From the NCBI RefSeq assembly GCF_009360615.1, contig NZ_SPEY01000086.1, positions 1 to 64,000 of the forward strand: a stretch of 64,000 bases of DNA, read 5' to 3'. Below, in pieces: positions 52,423-61,006 of this stretch (its first letter is position 1; each line of letters begins with the position of its first letter). The notes under the pieces were generated by a model. The model did not search any database. It saw only the letters and a list, made by a program, of their open reading frames with translations, and was not told the DNA's origin. The DNA comes from Comamonas sp. GTDB taxonomy: Bacteria > Pseudomonadota > Gammaproteobacteria > Burkholderiales > Burkholderiaceae_C. Both the position numbers and the translations under genes were made by a program.

Positions 52423-53352
52423 ATGACTTCCGAATCCGTCAAAAGCTCGTTGATGAGCGCCCATCTGCGTCTTCTGGGCATGGCCCTGATGTGGGGCGCT
52501 TCCTGGCCGGCAGGCCGCATTCTGGCGCTCAACATGCCGCCTTTGGCGGCATCGGCGCTGCGCTTTTTGCTGGCCGCGACCCTGTTGCTGCCCTGGCTGC
52601 ACTTCTCGGGCGGGCTGGGGGCTCTCAGGCACTGGTCTGCCAGGACCTGGCTGGGCATGTTCGCAGCAGGCGCGACCGGGGTGTTCGGCTATGCCAGCTT
52701 TTTCCTCACGGGGCTGCAGCATCTGCCTGCAGGCAAGGCGGCGTTGCTCATCACGCTCAACCCCGTGGTCACGCTGGCGTTCGCCGTGTGGCTTTTCAAG
52801 GAGCGCATCAACGCCACCATTGCCCTGGGGATGCTGCTGGCGGCCTGCGGTGCCGTGGTGGTCATCTCGCATGGCGACCCGCTGCAATTGCTCAATGGAG
52901 CGGTGGGGGTGGGCGAAATGCTGATTCTGGGCTGCGTGGCCTGCTGGGTGTGCTATACGCTGATCGGCCGTGCCATGCTGGCCGGCGTGGACGCGCTCGC
53001 CGCCACCACCGTGACCTCCATTTTCGGTGCCCTGCTGCTCCTGATCGCCAGCCTCGTGCTGGAAGGCATGCAGGGGCTGGTTTCCGCATTTCAGGCCAGT
53101 GGTACGGCCTGGACGGCCATGGTCTTCATGGCCTACGGTTCCACGGCCCTGGCCTATGCCTGGTACTTCGCGGGCGTCAAATCCCTGGGGGCAGGGGCCG
53201 CCTCGGGCTATATCACGCTGGTGCCGGTGATCGGCGTGATGCTTTCGGCCTTGCTTCTGGGAGAAAGCGTTGACGGCTCCATGCTGCTGGGCGGCGCGAT
53301 GGCCGTGCTGGGCACGGGTGTGATGAACTGGGGGCGCCGCACGGGGACCTGA
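52423..53352 (+). CDS. EamA/DMT-family membrane transporter
   Basis: 309 residues with ten membrane segments in two EamA repeats (about 15-145 and 155-305); AAGKAALLITLNPVVTLAFAVWLFKERI and YITLVPVIGVMLSALLLGESV are the equivalent helix 4-5 parts of each half. Members export amino acids or other metabolites, or take up small molecules; the substrate is not predictable. The ATG at 52423 lies just after a hairpin-plus-T-run. Convergent with the small gene at 53370. Confidence 0.88.
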   Translation: MTSESVKSSLMSAHLRLLGMALMWGASWPAGRILALNMPPLAASALRFLLAATLLLPWLHFSGGLGALRHWSARTWLGMFAAGATGVFGYASFFLTGLQHLPAGKAALLITLNPVVTLAFAVWLFKERINATIALGMLLAACGAVVVISHGDPLQLLNGAVGVGEMLILGCVACWVCYTLIGRAMLAGVDALAATTVTSIFGALLLLIASLVLEGMQGLVSAFQASGTAWTAMVFMAYGSTALAYAWYFAGVKSLGAGAASGYITLVPVIGVMLSALLLGESVDGSMLLGGAMAVLGTGVMNWGRRTGT

Positions 53353-53369
53353 AGCTGCTTGCGACCTGC

Positions 53370-53693
53370 TTAAAGCGGATCGTATCGCGCATATTTTGGG
53401 TTGAACCAGCGCAGATCCTGCTTGCCCAGGGTGCGCAGATGAGCCTTGGCCTGCAGCAGCAGCGGCCGCTGCAAGTCCTTGAGCTGCAAGGCGCGTGATT
53501 TATCCGCGGTCTCCAGGCGAAGCACACTCGCCTGCGCGCTGGTGTCGCTGTAACTGCGCACCACCAGGCTCAGATTGCCCAGCGTGAAGCGGTAGATGTC
53601 GTATTCGTAGTAGTACTCGTAAACGCCCTCGGCATCGGGCTCACTGGCGTCGATATGGTGGCTGCATTCCACCTGCAGGCCATCGGTGCTCAT
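53370..53693 (-). CDS. Hypothetical protein
   Basis: 107 residues, not recognised. Soluble, with an acidic Tyr-rich part (DAEGVYEYYYEYDIYRFTLGNLSLVVRSYSDTSAQASVL) that looks like a beta hairpin of a small alpha/beta fold. The C-terminus ends HLRTLGKQDLRWFNPKYARYDPL. The ATG at 53693 lies 4 bases after the stop codon of the CbrC-like gene, so the two are probably co-transcribed and may interact. Confidence 0.7.
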   Translation of the reverse strand: MSTDGLQVECSHHIDASEPDAEGVYEYYYEYDIYRFTLGNLSLVVRSYSDTSAQASVLRLETADKSRALQLKDLQRPLLLQAKAHLRTLGKQDLRWFNPKYARYDPL

Positions 53694-53696
53694 GCC

Positions 53697-54236
53697 TTAG
53701 CTGCCATCGGTGTGCAGCCGGTGCGTGCCGCACTTCACGCAGCGAAACAGGTAGCCGCCCACCGGATCACCGGTCTTGCTGATGGCCTGCAGATAGCGCT
53801 GTGGCATGTTGGCAATATCGGCTTGCAACTCCTGCTCCAGCTGCTTGATTTCGGTATGGTCGGTGTAACCTACAAAGGCGCAGGGCTGATCGCAATGCAC
53901 CAGCCATTGCTCCTGCTGCCAGCTGTGATAGCTGGGCGTGCGCTCGCAGACTTCCTGCAGCAGCAGGCGATCCATGGCGATGCTGTCAGGTTCGTCGGGA
54001 TCGGCGCTCACGCCTTCAATGCCCAGGTAGTCGTTGAATTCACCCTCGTAGCGCCGGGCTGCGCTGCCGTCGGCAATGCACCAGGGGCAGAGATAGTCCG
54101 GCTCTTCGCGGCTGTAAAACGAGCTGTTGTACTTGAGCTCACGAGCTTGGCCGCAGCAGGAGCAGATACCGCTTTCGGCCACAAACAGGTTCAGCGCATA
54201 GGCATTGGGGCTGAGACGAAATTTCGGCAAATCCAT
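53697..54236 (-). CDS. CbrC-family (UPF0167) protein
   Basis: 179 residues. Starts LPKFRLSPNAYALNLFVAESGICSCCGQARELKY: a CSCCGQ Cys knuckle, a second YLCPWCIADGSAA, and a third pair in FRCVKCGTHRLHTD near the end, probably binding zinc. This matches the CbrC family, one member of which in E. coli is associated with colicin E2 tolerance. The ATG at 54236 has GGAG 6 bases upstream, better than the ATG at 54248. Lies between a phosphatase gene and a small unknown gene. Confidence 0.8.
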   Translation of the reverse strand: MDLPKFRLSPNAYALNLFVAESGICSCCGQARELKYNSSFYSREEPDYLCPWCIADGSAARRYEGEFNDYLGIEGVSADPDEPDSIAMDRLLLQEVCERTPSYHSWQQEQWLVHCDQPCAFVGYTDHTEIKQLEQELQADIANMPQRYLQAISKTGDPVGGYLFRCVKCGTHRLHTDGS

Positions 54237-54248
54237 GGAGATCTCCAT

Positions 54249-54740
54249 TCAGGTCTGGCGATTCAGGGCGATGGTTTGCAGCAGATTCTGGCAGGCGTCC
54301 TCGATCAGATCGAGCACATGCTCGAAGCCGCGCTCGCCACCGTAGTAGGGGTCGGGCACTTCCGGGTCGCCGAAGCGCTGGCAGTAATCGGTCAGTCGAT
54401 GCAGGCGCTCTTGCTGTGCAGGACTGGCGAGGCGGCGGGCGGCGGTTTCATTGGCGCTGTCCATCACCAGCACCAGATCGAAAGCGTCGAAATCCTGCTT
54501 CGTCAGCTGCCGCGCACGCTGCCCGCTGAGGTCATAGCCCCGGCGGCGCGCATGCTGCTGGCTGCGGGCATCGGGGGGCTCGCCCACGTGATAGCCGTGC
54601 GTGCCGGCGGAGTCCACTTGCACCCGATGCTGCAGACCCGCATCCGCGACCATTTTTTCCAGCACGCCATGGGCTGTGGGGCTGCGGCAGATGTTTCCGG
54701 TGCAAACCATCAGAACGCGAACGGGTTTGGCGGCAGTCAT
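54249..54740 (-). CDS. Low-molecular-weight protein tyrosine phosphatase
   Basis: 163 residues, single LMW-PTP domain. The P-loop VCTGNICRSPTA (Cys13, Arg19) near the N-terminus and DPYYGGERGF near the C-terminus supply the nucleophile and the general-acid Asp. Members remove phosphate from phosphotyrosine or act as arsenate reductases; with no neighbouring kinase or polysaccharide cluster the target is unknown. The start overlaps the stop of the upstream gene by 4 bases (ATGA). Confidence 0.92.
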   Translation of the reverse strand: MTAAKPVRVLMVCTGNICRSPTAHGVLEKMVADAGLQHRVQVDSAGTHGYHVGEPPDARSQQHARRRGYDLSGQRARQLTKQDFDAFDLVLVMDSANETAARRLASPAQQERLHRLTDYCQRFGDPEVPDPYYGGERGFEHVLDLIEDACQNLLQTIALNRQT

Positions 54741-55105
54741 GGCTGATCTTTCGCTGTGGCTTGTACCTCGGCCATCCTGGTTTCCAGTGTGCGGATCTGG
54801 GTCTTGAGCTGGCGCAGGCTGCTTTGCATGGTCACTCCCAGCAGCCGGCGCATGCCTTCGAAGAACAGCACCATGAAGAGCACCACGGGCAGCACGCCCC
54901 AGCGCAGCCAGGGCGAGGCCTGGTTGATCCAGGCCACGGCGCAGACCCCCACGGCCATGGCCACGGCAAGATAGTTCCATTTCCTCGAGCTTTGCATCTT
55001 GCGTTCGTACTTCTGCGCAGTGGCCTCGAGCTGCTGCTCGGTGGCTCTGAGTCTGGCAATGGACGCCTGAATCTCTTCAAGGCTGGCGGGCTTGTCTGAC
55101 GGCAT
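54737..55105 (-). CDS. Small coiled-coil membrane protein
   Basis: 122 residues, not recognised. N-terminal coiled coil (ASLEEIQASIARLRATEQQLEATAQKYERKMQ), two membrane segments (YLAVAMAVGVCAVAWINQ and WGVLPVVLFMVLFFEGMRRLL) and a second coiled coil (SLRQLKTQIRTLETRMAEVQA). Translationally coupled to the downstream phosphatase gene, which may mean the two act together at the membrane. Confidence 0.75.
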   Translation of the reverse strand: MPSDKPASLEEIQASIARLRATEQQLEATAQKYERKMQSSRKWNYLAVAMAVGVCAVAWINQASPWLRWGVLPVVLFMVLFFEGMRRLLGVTMQSSLRQLKTQIRTLETRMAEVQATAKDQP

Positions 55106-55206
55106 AGGGCAGATGGTCGTTAAGAGTGATGGCGGGCGTCATGCCTGCATGACTCCGGTTTGATCGCTGAAAGTGCTTGATGGAACAACGATACGGCGAT
55201 TGGGAA

Positions 55207-56277
55207 TCAGGCGTGGTGTGTGCGGCGCAGTGCATCGAATTCTGCACTCCACTGCTGGCGCAGGCTGCGCTTTTCGCTCTCGTCGATCCAGGCCGCGTCG
55301 ATGCCGTTGAGCATGAAGTCCTTGAGGTCGGCCATCGAAAAGCCGAAGTCGCTGACCATCTTGGTCCAGGCCCCTGTAGGGTTTACATGGTGCAGCGTGG
55401 GGTCGTCGGTGTTGGGGTGCACGCGAAGGCCCAGGCCGGGCATCTGGCGTATCGGGTGATCCAGTGCCCAGCGTTCGGGAGCCAGTGTGCGCAGGTAGTA
55501 GGAATTGGTCGGCACCACGGTGAACACAATGCCCAGATCGGCGCAGCGCCGGGCCAGTTCCGGGTTGTCGATGACGGTGTAGCCGTGATCGACACGATCC
55601 ACCTTGAGCGTCTCAATGGCCGTTTGCAGATTGTTCCAGGGCAGGCCGAACTCGCTGGCATGGGCCGTGGTCTTGAGGCCGTTGCGACGTGCCAGCGCAT
55701 AGGCGTCGACAAACAGCTCGGGCGGGCGGTCGTTTTCGCGGTAGTCGATGCCGATGCCGGGCACATCGTCGTGGCGGTTGTCCAGCATCCACTGCACCAT
55801 CTGCACGGCGGCCTCGGCCGGGGCTTCTCGGTCGATGGACGGCACCAGACGGCCACGTATGCCGCAATCCTTTTGCGCGGCTGCGGCGCCGGCCAGAATG
55901 GCTTGCTGGGCGACGGCATAGCCCATGCCCGAGCATTGCACCGTGCCGGTGGGGTTCCAGAAGAATTCGGCATAGCGCACATGGTGGGCGGCGGCATCCT
56001 GCAGGTATTCATAGGTAATACGCTCCAGATCGGCCGGCGTCTGCAGCAGCCACTCGTCGAGTGCGCGCAGTACGCGCAGCACGCCCACGGGCTTTTCGCC
56101 GCGTGTGTAGAAAGCCTCGATCTCTTCGGGAGTCAGCGGCGCCTTGGTGCGTTGAACCAGTTCGATGAAAGTGCTTTTTCTGACCGTCCCCAGCAGGTGG
56201 CAGTGCAACTCCATCTTGGGGATGGCATGGGCAAAGGCGGTCAGTTCAGGTGTGGGGGCAGTAGGCGCGGCATTCAT
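55207..56277 (-). CDS. Adenosine deaminase-family protein
   Basis: 356 residues, amidohydrolase-type TIM barrel. Zinc ligands and active-site residues of adenosine deaminase are present: KMELHCHLLGT (His25, His27), TAHASEFG (His and catalytic Glu), DRVDHGYTV (His) and HPNTDDPTL (Asp pair). It should hydrolyse adenosine or a related aminopurine to the hypoxanthine form; adenine deaminases share these motifs, so the substrate is not certain. It stands alone between a small membrane protein gene and a TauE-like gene. Confidence 0.9.
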   Translation of the reverse strand: MNAAPTAPTPELTAFAHAIPKMELHCHLLGTVRKSTFIELVQRTKAPLTPEEIEAFYTRGEKPVGVLRVLRALDEWLLQTPADLERITYEYLQDAAAHHVRYAEFFWNPTGTVQCSGMGYAVAQQAILAGAAAAQKDCGIRGRLVPSIDREAPAEAAVQMVQWMLDNRHDDVPGIGIDYRENDRPPELFVDAYALARRNGLKTTAHASEFGLPWNNLQTAIETLKVDRVDHGYTVIDNPELARRCADLGIVFTVVPTNSYYLRTLAPERWALDHPIRQMPGLGLRVHPNTDDPTLHHVNPTGAWTKMVSDFGFSMADLKDFMLNGIDAAWIDESEKRSLRQQWSAEFDALRRTHHA

Positions 56278-56327
56278 GCCGCAAATGGTAGTGGCTTGCG
56301 ATCAGCCTTGCCGTAGGCAGTTTTACA

Positions 56328-57113
56328 TTAGGGTGCCAGGAACAGCCGCGGCACGGATGCGGCCAGCATGGCGATGCCCGAGCAGGTCAGCAGGCTCAGC
56401 ACGATCTGGCGAAAGCGCGCATCGCTCACGCCCTTGTAGACGCGGGTGCCGAAGATCACGGGCACCAGCACGGCCGGCAGCACGATGGCGAACGAGGGCC
56501 ACATGGCGGGCTTGACCAGGCCGGTGGCCAGATAGCTGGCCATGGTCACGGCCAAGACCGAGAGGTTGAAGTTCTGGATCACCGAGCGCTGCGCATGGCG
56601 TTCAAAGCCGCGCAGCGTGCACCACAGCGTGGGAACCGTGCCGCTGAAACCGCCCAGTCCGCCCATGACGCCACCGATCAGCCCGGCGGCCGCATCGCTC
56701 AGGCGGGCCAGCAGGCCGCCGCCCAGCGTCAGCCGGGGCAGGTGGGCGCTGAGCAGCATGGCGGGGCACCACAGCACCAGCAGACAGCCCAGGCCGAACT
56801 TGAACCAGTCCATATGGAGATGCGGCATCACGGCCACGCCCAGGGGAATGCCGGCCAGGCCTCCGGCGATGAACGGCAGCAGCGACTTCCAGTGAAACTC
56901 GCGGCGCACGGTGAAGGCCGCAATGACTTGCCCCGTCAGCGAGCCGAACACCGAAAGCACGGCGGCCAGCTGCGGCTCCAGCACCCAGGCCCAGAACGAC
57001 ATCGCCACCATGCCGAAGGCAAAGCCCGACAGCCCCTGCACAAAGCCTGCCACGGCAGCCCCCAGGGCCACCACCAAGATCACTTCCACATTCTGGTCTC
57101 CGTCCGATGGCAT
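56328..57113 (-). CDS. TauE/SafE-family membrane transporter
   Basis: 261 residues, about eight membrane segments in two halves. GAAVAGFVQGLSGFAFGMVAMSFW and, in the second half, IGGVMGGLGGFSGTVPTLWC are the paired family motifs. Relatives export sulfite, sulfoacetate or other organosulfonates. Neighbours give no substrate hint. Divergent from the FtsX-type permease with 78 bases between. Confidence 0.85.
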   Translation of the reverse strand: MPSDGDQNVEVILVVALGAAVAGFVQGLSGFAFGMVAMSFWAWVLEPQLAAVLSVFGSLTGQVIAAFTVRREFHWKSLLPFIAGGLAGIPLGVAVMPHLHMDWFKFGLGCLLVLWCPAMLLSAHLPRLTLGGGLLARLSDAAAGLIGGVMGGLGGFSGTVPTLWCTLRGFERHAQRSVIQNFNLSVLAVTMASYLATGLVKPAMWPSFAIVLPAVLVPVIFGTRVYKGVSDARFRQIVLSLLTCSGIAMLAASVPRLFLAP

Positions 57114-57191
57114 CGATTATCGTCTTCGGTCGGCAGGGAATTGCCATGCAGTTCTGGCATGGCGGCAGGCCGCTGCGCTATCGTGCAGGCC

Positions 57192-59729
57192 ATGCAAGCA
57201 TCATCTGTCTGGATTCTGGGGCTGCGCAATCTCTGGCGCGATCTGCGCGCTGGCGAGCTGCGCCTGATCATCGTGGCTGTGCTGCTGGCCGTGGCGGCAC
57301 TGAGTTCGGTCGGTTTTTTTGCCGACCGCCTGCAGGCCGGCCTGCAGCGCGACGCGCGTCAGCTGCTGGGCGGCGATGTGGTGGTGGTCAGCGACAACCC
57401 CGCCCCTGCGGTTTTTGAGCAGCAGGCGCGGCAGCAGGGGCTGCAGAGCGTGGCGACGGCCAGTTTTCCGACCATGGCCCGCTCCAGCCAGGAGCAGGGC
57501 GGGGCCAGCCGCCTGGTGGCGCTCAAAAGCGTGGACCCCGGCTACCCGTTGCGCGGCGTGCTGCACCTGAATCAGGGACCGGGCCAGCCAGACCTGGAAG
57601 TCCGGGCGATTCCTGAAAGCGGCCATGCCTGGGTCGATGCGCCACTGCTGGAGGCGCTGGGCCTGAGGCTCGGCGACCGGCTGCTGCTGGGCGATGCGAG
57701 CTTTCGTATCTCGCACATCATTGCCATCGAGCCCGATCGTGGCGCGGGCTTCATGAGCTTCGCCCCGCGCGTGATGATCAACAGCGCCGACCTGCCCGCC
57801 ACGCGCCTGGTGCAGCCCGCCAGCCGCATCACCTATCGGCTGGCCGTGGCGGCGCGGGCAGACGCCGGGCGCGGCGCGCAGCGGGCCGCACAGGACTATC
57901 TCAGTTGGGCGCAGGAACTGGCCAAGAGCCTGCATGGCGTGCGTGTGGAATCGCTGGAAAGCGGCCGTCCCGAAATGCGCCAGACTCTGGACAGGGCCGA
58001 GAAATTCCTGAGCCTGGTGGCCTTGCTCTCGGCGCTGCTGTCGGCCGTGGCCGTGGCACTGGCCGCGCGTGCCTTCGCCAACAGCCATCTCGATGCGTCG
58101 GCCATGCTGCGCGTGCTCGGCCAGAGTCAGCGCAGGATTGCCCTGGCCTATGTGGTGGAGTTCGTAAGCATTGCCCTGGCTGCCAGCGCGGCCGGCGTGC
58201 TGCTGGGCTGGGCCGTGCACCATGTGTTTGTCTGGCTGCTGGCCGGACTGGTCGAATCCGCCCTGCCGGCTCCGAGTCTGTGGCCCGCATTGTTTGGCCT
58301 GGGCATGGGGCTGACCCTGTTGCTGGCCTTTGGTCTGCCGCCCGTGCTGCAGCTGGCCCAGGTGCCGCCGCTGCGCGTGATGCGGCGCGACCTGGGGGCG
58401 CTCAAGCCCGCATCATGGCTGGTGCTGGGGGTGGGTGTGACGGGTTTTGCGGCTTTGCTGATGGTGGCCAGCCGTGATATCAAGCTGGGCCTGATTGCGG
58501 TGGGCGGCTTTGCCGTGGCCGTTCTGCTCTTCGCGGGCCTGGCCTGGCTGGCCGTCAAGCTGCTGCGCCAGGTGGTCAACGAGGCCACGGCGCCGCGCTG
58601 GCTGGTCATGGCCACGCGCCAGGTCTCGGCCAAGCCCGTGTACGCCGTGGTCCAGGTCAGCTCGCTGGCCGTGGGGCTGCTGGCCCTGGTGCTGCTGGTG
58701 CTGCTGCGCACCGATCTGATCGCGAGCTGGCGCAAGGCCACGCCGGCCAATGCGCCCGATCGCTTTGTCATCAATGTCCAGCCCGATCAGGCGCAGGACT
58801 TTCAGGCCGCGCTGAAGAAGGCCGGCGTGCACCGCTATGACTGGTATCCCATGATTCGCGGGCGGCTGATTGCCGTCAACGGCAAGGCCATCAGCCCCGA
58901 GAACTATGAGGACGAGCGCGCCAAGCGTCTGGTGGACCGGGAGTTCAATATCTCCACCGCCGAAACCATGCCCGATCACAACCAGATCGTGGGCGGACGT
59001 TGGCAGGCAGGCGAGCAGGGCGCGATCAGCATGGAAGAAGGCATTGCCAAGACCCTGGGCCTGAAGCTGGGCGATACGCTGCGCTTCGATATCGGCGGCC
59101 AGGAGAGCGATGCCCGCATCACGAGCCTGCGCAAGGTGGACTGGAGTTCCATGCGCGCCAACTTCTTTGTGATCTATCCCGTGCAGCATCTGGAGAACGT
59201 GGCCGTGACCTATCTGGCGGCCTATCGCGCGCCCGACGTCAAGGGCTTTGACAATGCGCTGGTCAATGAATTTCCCAACATCACCAATGTCGACCTGAGC
59301 AGTACGCTGGCCCAGGTGCAGCAGGTGATGGACCAGGTCATACGCGCCGTGGAGTTCCTGTTCGGCTTCACGCTGGTGGCGGGTCTGGTCGTGCTGTTTG
59401 CCTCCGTCACCGGCACGCGGGAGGAAAGAGCGCGCGAATACGCCATCATGCGCGCCGTGGGGGCGCGCTCGGGCCTGCTGCAGCAGGTACAGAGCGCCGA
59501 GCTGGCCGGAGTGGGCCTGATGGCCGGCTTTCTGGCCAGCTGCGTGGCCCTGGCCGTGGGCTGGGCCCTGGCACGCTGGGTGTTTGATTTCCAGTGGAAT
59601 GTGCTTTGGTGGGTCCCCCTGGTGGGCGCGATGGCGGGGGCGTTGCTGGCCTGGCTGGCGGGCTGGTGGGCGTTGCGCGAGGTGGTGCGCCGTCCGGTGA
59701 TGGTCACGCTGCGCCAGGCGGCGGAGTAA
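57192..59729 (+). CDS. FtsX-type ABC transporter permease
   Basis: 845 residues, YbbP-like. Two FtsX modules: one membrane helix at the N-terminus (LRLIIVAVLLAVAALSSVGFF), a periplasmic MacB-type domain (about 45-240), a cluster of helices (260-500), a second periplasmic domain (510-705) and a final group of helices ending VMVTLRQAAE. Such permeases pair with a YbbA-type ATPase to drive lipid or lipoprotein movement; no ATPase gene is adjacent. The ATG at 57192 has AGG 4 bases upstream. It ends directly at the second MITE-like element. Confidence 0.9.
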   Translation: MQASSVWILGLRNLWRDLRAGELRLIIVAVLLAVAALSSVGFFADRLQAGLQRDARQLLGGDVVVVSDNPAPAVFEQQARQQGLQSVATASFPTMARSSQEQGGASRLVALKSVDPGYPLRGVLHLNQGPGQPDLEVRAIPESGHAWVDAPLLEALGLRLGDRLLLGDASFRISHIIAIEPDRGAGFMSFAPRVMINSADLPATRLVQPASRITYRLAVAARADAGRGAQRAAQDYLSWAQELAKSLHGVRVESLESGRPEMRQTLDRAEKFLSLVALLSALLSAVAVALAARAFANSHLDASAMLRVLGQSQRRIALAYVVEFVSIALAASAAGVLLGWAVHHVFVWLLAGLVESALPAPSLWPALFGLGMGLTLLLAFGLPPVLQLAQVPPLRVMRRDLGALKPASWLVLGVGVTGFAALLMVASRDIKLGLIAVGGFAVAVLLFAGLAWLAVKLLRQVVNEATAPRWLVMATRQVSAKPVYAVVQVSSLAVGLLALVLLVLLRTDLIASWRKATPANAPDRFVINVQPDQAQDFQAALKKAGVHRYDWYPMIRGRLIAVNGKAISPENYEDERAKRLVDREFNISTAETMPDHNQIVGGRWQAGEQGAISMEEGIAKTLGLKLGDTLRFDIGGQESDARITSLRKVDWSSMRANFFVIYPVQHLENVAVTYLAAYRAPDVKGFDNALVNEFPNITNVDLSSTLAQVQQVMDQVIRAVEFLFGFTLVAGLVVLFASVTGTREERAREYAIMRAVGARSGLLQQVQSAELAGVGLMAGFLASCVALAVGWALARWVFDFQWNVLWWVPLVGAMAGALLAWLAGWWALREVVRRPVMVTLRQAAE

Positions 59730-60018
59730 GAACCTGTTGACGATCTCTGTGCGGACGCGTTGGAGCGCCATCGGGATGCGCTCTAAGCAATCGCTAGCCG
59801 CTTGCCAAGGGGCGCAAGCAAGAGGCAGTGCTCAGAAATCGCCCGATTTCGCTTCCAGCCTTCGGGCAGAGACTTTGCGGACGCCCGGTCAGGGGCGGTG
59901 TGCGGCGTTGCCTCGCCGGGCGCGAATGTTGCGGCGGTATCGCGCGCGGCGGGGCGGCCCCTGGCATCCCATCCCGCAATGCCTCTGTCGCGGCCGGCGG
60001 AGATCGTCCGCGCGTTCC
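59729..60018 (-). mobile_element. ~290-bp MITE-like element, copy 2 (inverted, diverged)
   Basis: Its reverse complement runs colinear with the element at 16343-16639. In the 90-base core around CAACGCCGCA, CGCCCCTGACCGGGCG and GCGAAATCG the two agree at roughly four of five positions (counted by eye). Terminal repeats are decayed, sharing mainly GACGATCTC and AGAAC/GTTC. The GAAATCG-GG-CGATTTC hairpin is conserved. It starts at the stop of the ABC permease gene and ends 5 bases from the stop of the LysR gene. Confidence 0.7.
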
Positions 60019-60022
60019 AGGG

Positions 60023-60898
60023 CTAGCCCTTGAACAGCCGCTCGCTGGCGAAATCCACGAAAGCCCGGACCTTGGGCGAGAGCTGTCGGCTCGAGGGCCA
60101 CAGCGCGGAGAACTGCCCGCTGTGCGTGAGCTGCTCGGCCAGGACCTGCCGGAGCTCGCCACGCGCCAGTGCGTCGCGGGCCAGGAAGTCGGGCATATAG
60201 GCCAGGCCCAGGCCCGAGATGGCGGCGCCTAGCATCGCTTCCATGTTGTTGCAGACCAGGGCGATGGGCATGGCCGGCAGCCCGGCCAGCGTCCATTCCT
60301 CGAGCTTTCCGCTGTTCAGGAAGCGATAGCGCAGGCTGGTGTGTCCTGCGAGGTCGGCTGGCGTGAGGGGGATGCCGCGTTCGGCCAGATAGGCCGGGGA
60401 GGCTGCGAGAACAAAGCGAAACGGCCCGAGTCGGCGCGCCACCAGCCGCGAGTCCGCCAGATCGCCGCTGCGGATGACCACATCGAGGCCGGCTTCGACG
60501 ACATCGACCAGATGGTCGTTGAAGTCCAGATCCAGCTCCACCTCGGGATATCGGGCCTGGAATTCGGGCAGTACGGGCAGCAGAAAGCGGTAGCCGATGG
60601 CAGGCAGGCTGACGCGCAGGCGGCCGCGCGGCGTCTCGGCAGCGGCCTGCATGGCCGCGCGTGCATCGTGCAGCTCGTCGAGGATGCGCCGGCAGCGCTC
60701 GTGGAACAGCGTGCCTTCCTGCGTCAGACGCACCTGGCGTGTGGTGCGATGGAACAGACGCAGGCCCAGTTGCTGCTCCAGCCGCGCCACGTTCTTGCCT
60801 ACGGCCGAGGCCGAGATGCCAAGCGCGCGGCCAGCTTCGGCAAAACTCAGAAGATCGGCGGCACGAACAAAGGACTCAAGTCCGCTGAAGCTGTCCAT
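60023..60898 (-). CDS. LysR-family transcriptional regulator
   Basis: 291 residues. Helix-turn-helix LLSFAEAGRALGISASAVGKNVARLEQQLG at the N-terminus, effector domain from about residue 92 (GRLRVSLPAIGYRFLLPVLPEF). It belongs to the DsdC/PA0477-like branch that often represses a divergent transporter or oxidoreductase gene; here the divergent gene is an MFS transporter. The ATG at 60898 is preferred over a TTG at 60910. Confidence 0.9.
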   Translation of the reverse strand: MDSFSGLESFVRAADLLSFAEAGRALGISASAVGKNVARLEQQLGLRLFHRTTRQVRLTQEGTLFHERCRRILDELHDARAAMQAAAETPRGRLRVSLPAIGYRFLLPVLPEFQARYPEVELDLDFNDHLVDVVEAGLDVVIRSGDLADSRLVARRLGPFRFVLAASPAYLAERGIPLTPADLAGHTSLRYRFLNSGKLEEWTLAGLPAMPIALVCNNMEAMLGAAISGLGLAYMPDFLARDALARGELRQVLAEQLTHSGQFSALWPSSRQLSPKVRAFVDFASERLFKG

Positions 60899-61006
60899 GG
60901 TGATTGGCAACCTTTGGTTGGGATTCTAGGGAGTGATGAGGCTATTTTCGTTGGATTGGAGCGCTTTTATCGTTCATGCCTGATTGATTCACGAAGCCAG
61001 TCCTCC
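60899..61006. promoter_or_regulatory. Divergent region between LysR and MFS genes
   Basis: 108 bases, AT-richer than its flanks, with ATTCTAGGGAGTGATGAGGC near the middle. LysR-type T-N11-A sites are too loose to fix by eye. The spacing is typical of a LysR gene controlling its divergent neighbour. Confidence 0.35.

Noticed and set aside
56595-57191. An extended start for the ABC permease, opposite the TauE-like gene
   Set aside because: The extension is antisense to TauE and Gln/His/Arg-rich. The ATG at 57192 begins a proper membrane protein.
60341-61006. A 752-codon version of the MFS exporter
   Set aside because: The first ~220 codons are antisense to the LysR gene. The ATG at 61007 lies in the proper intergenic region.
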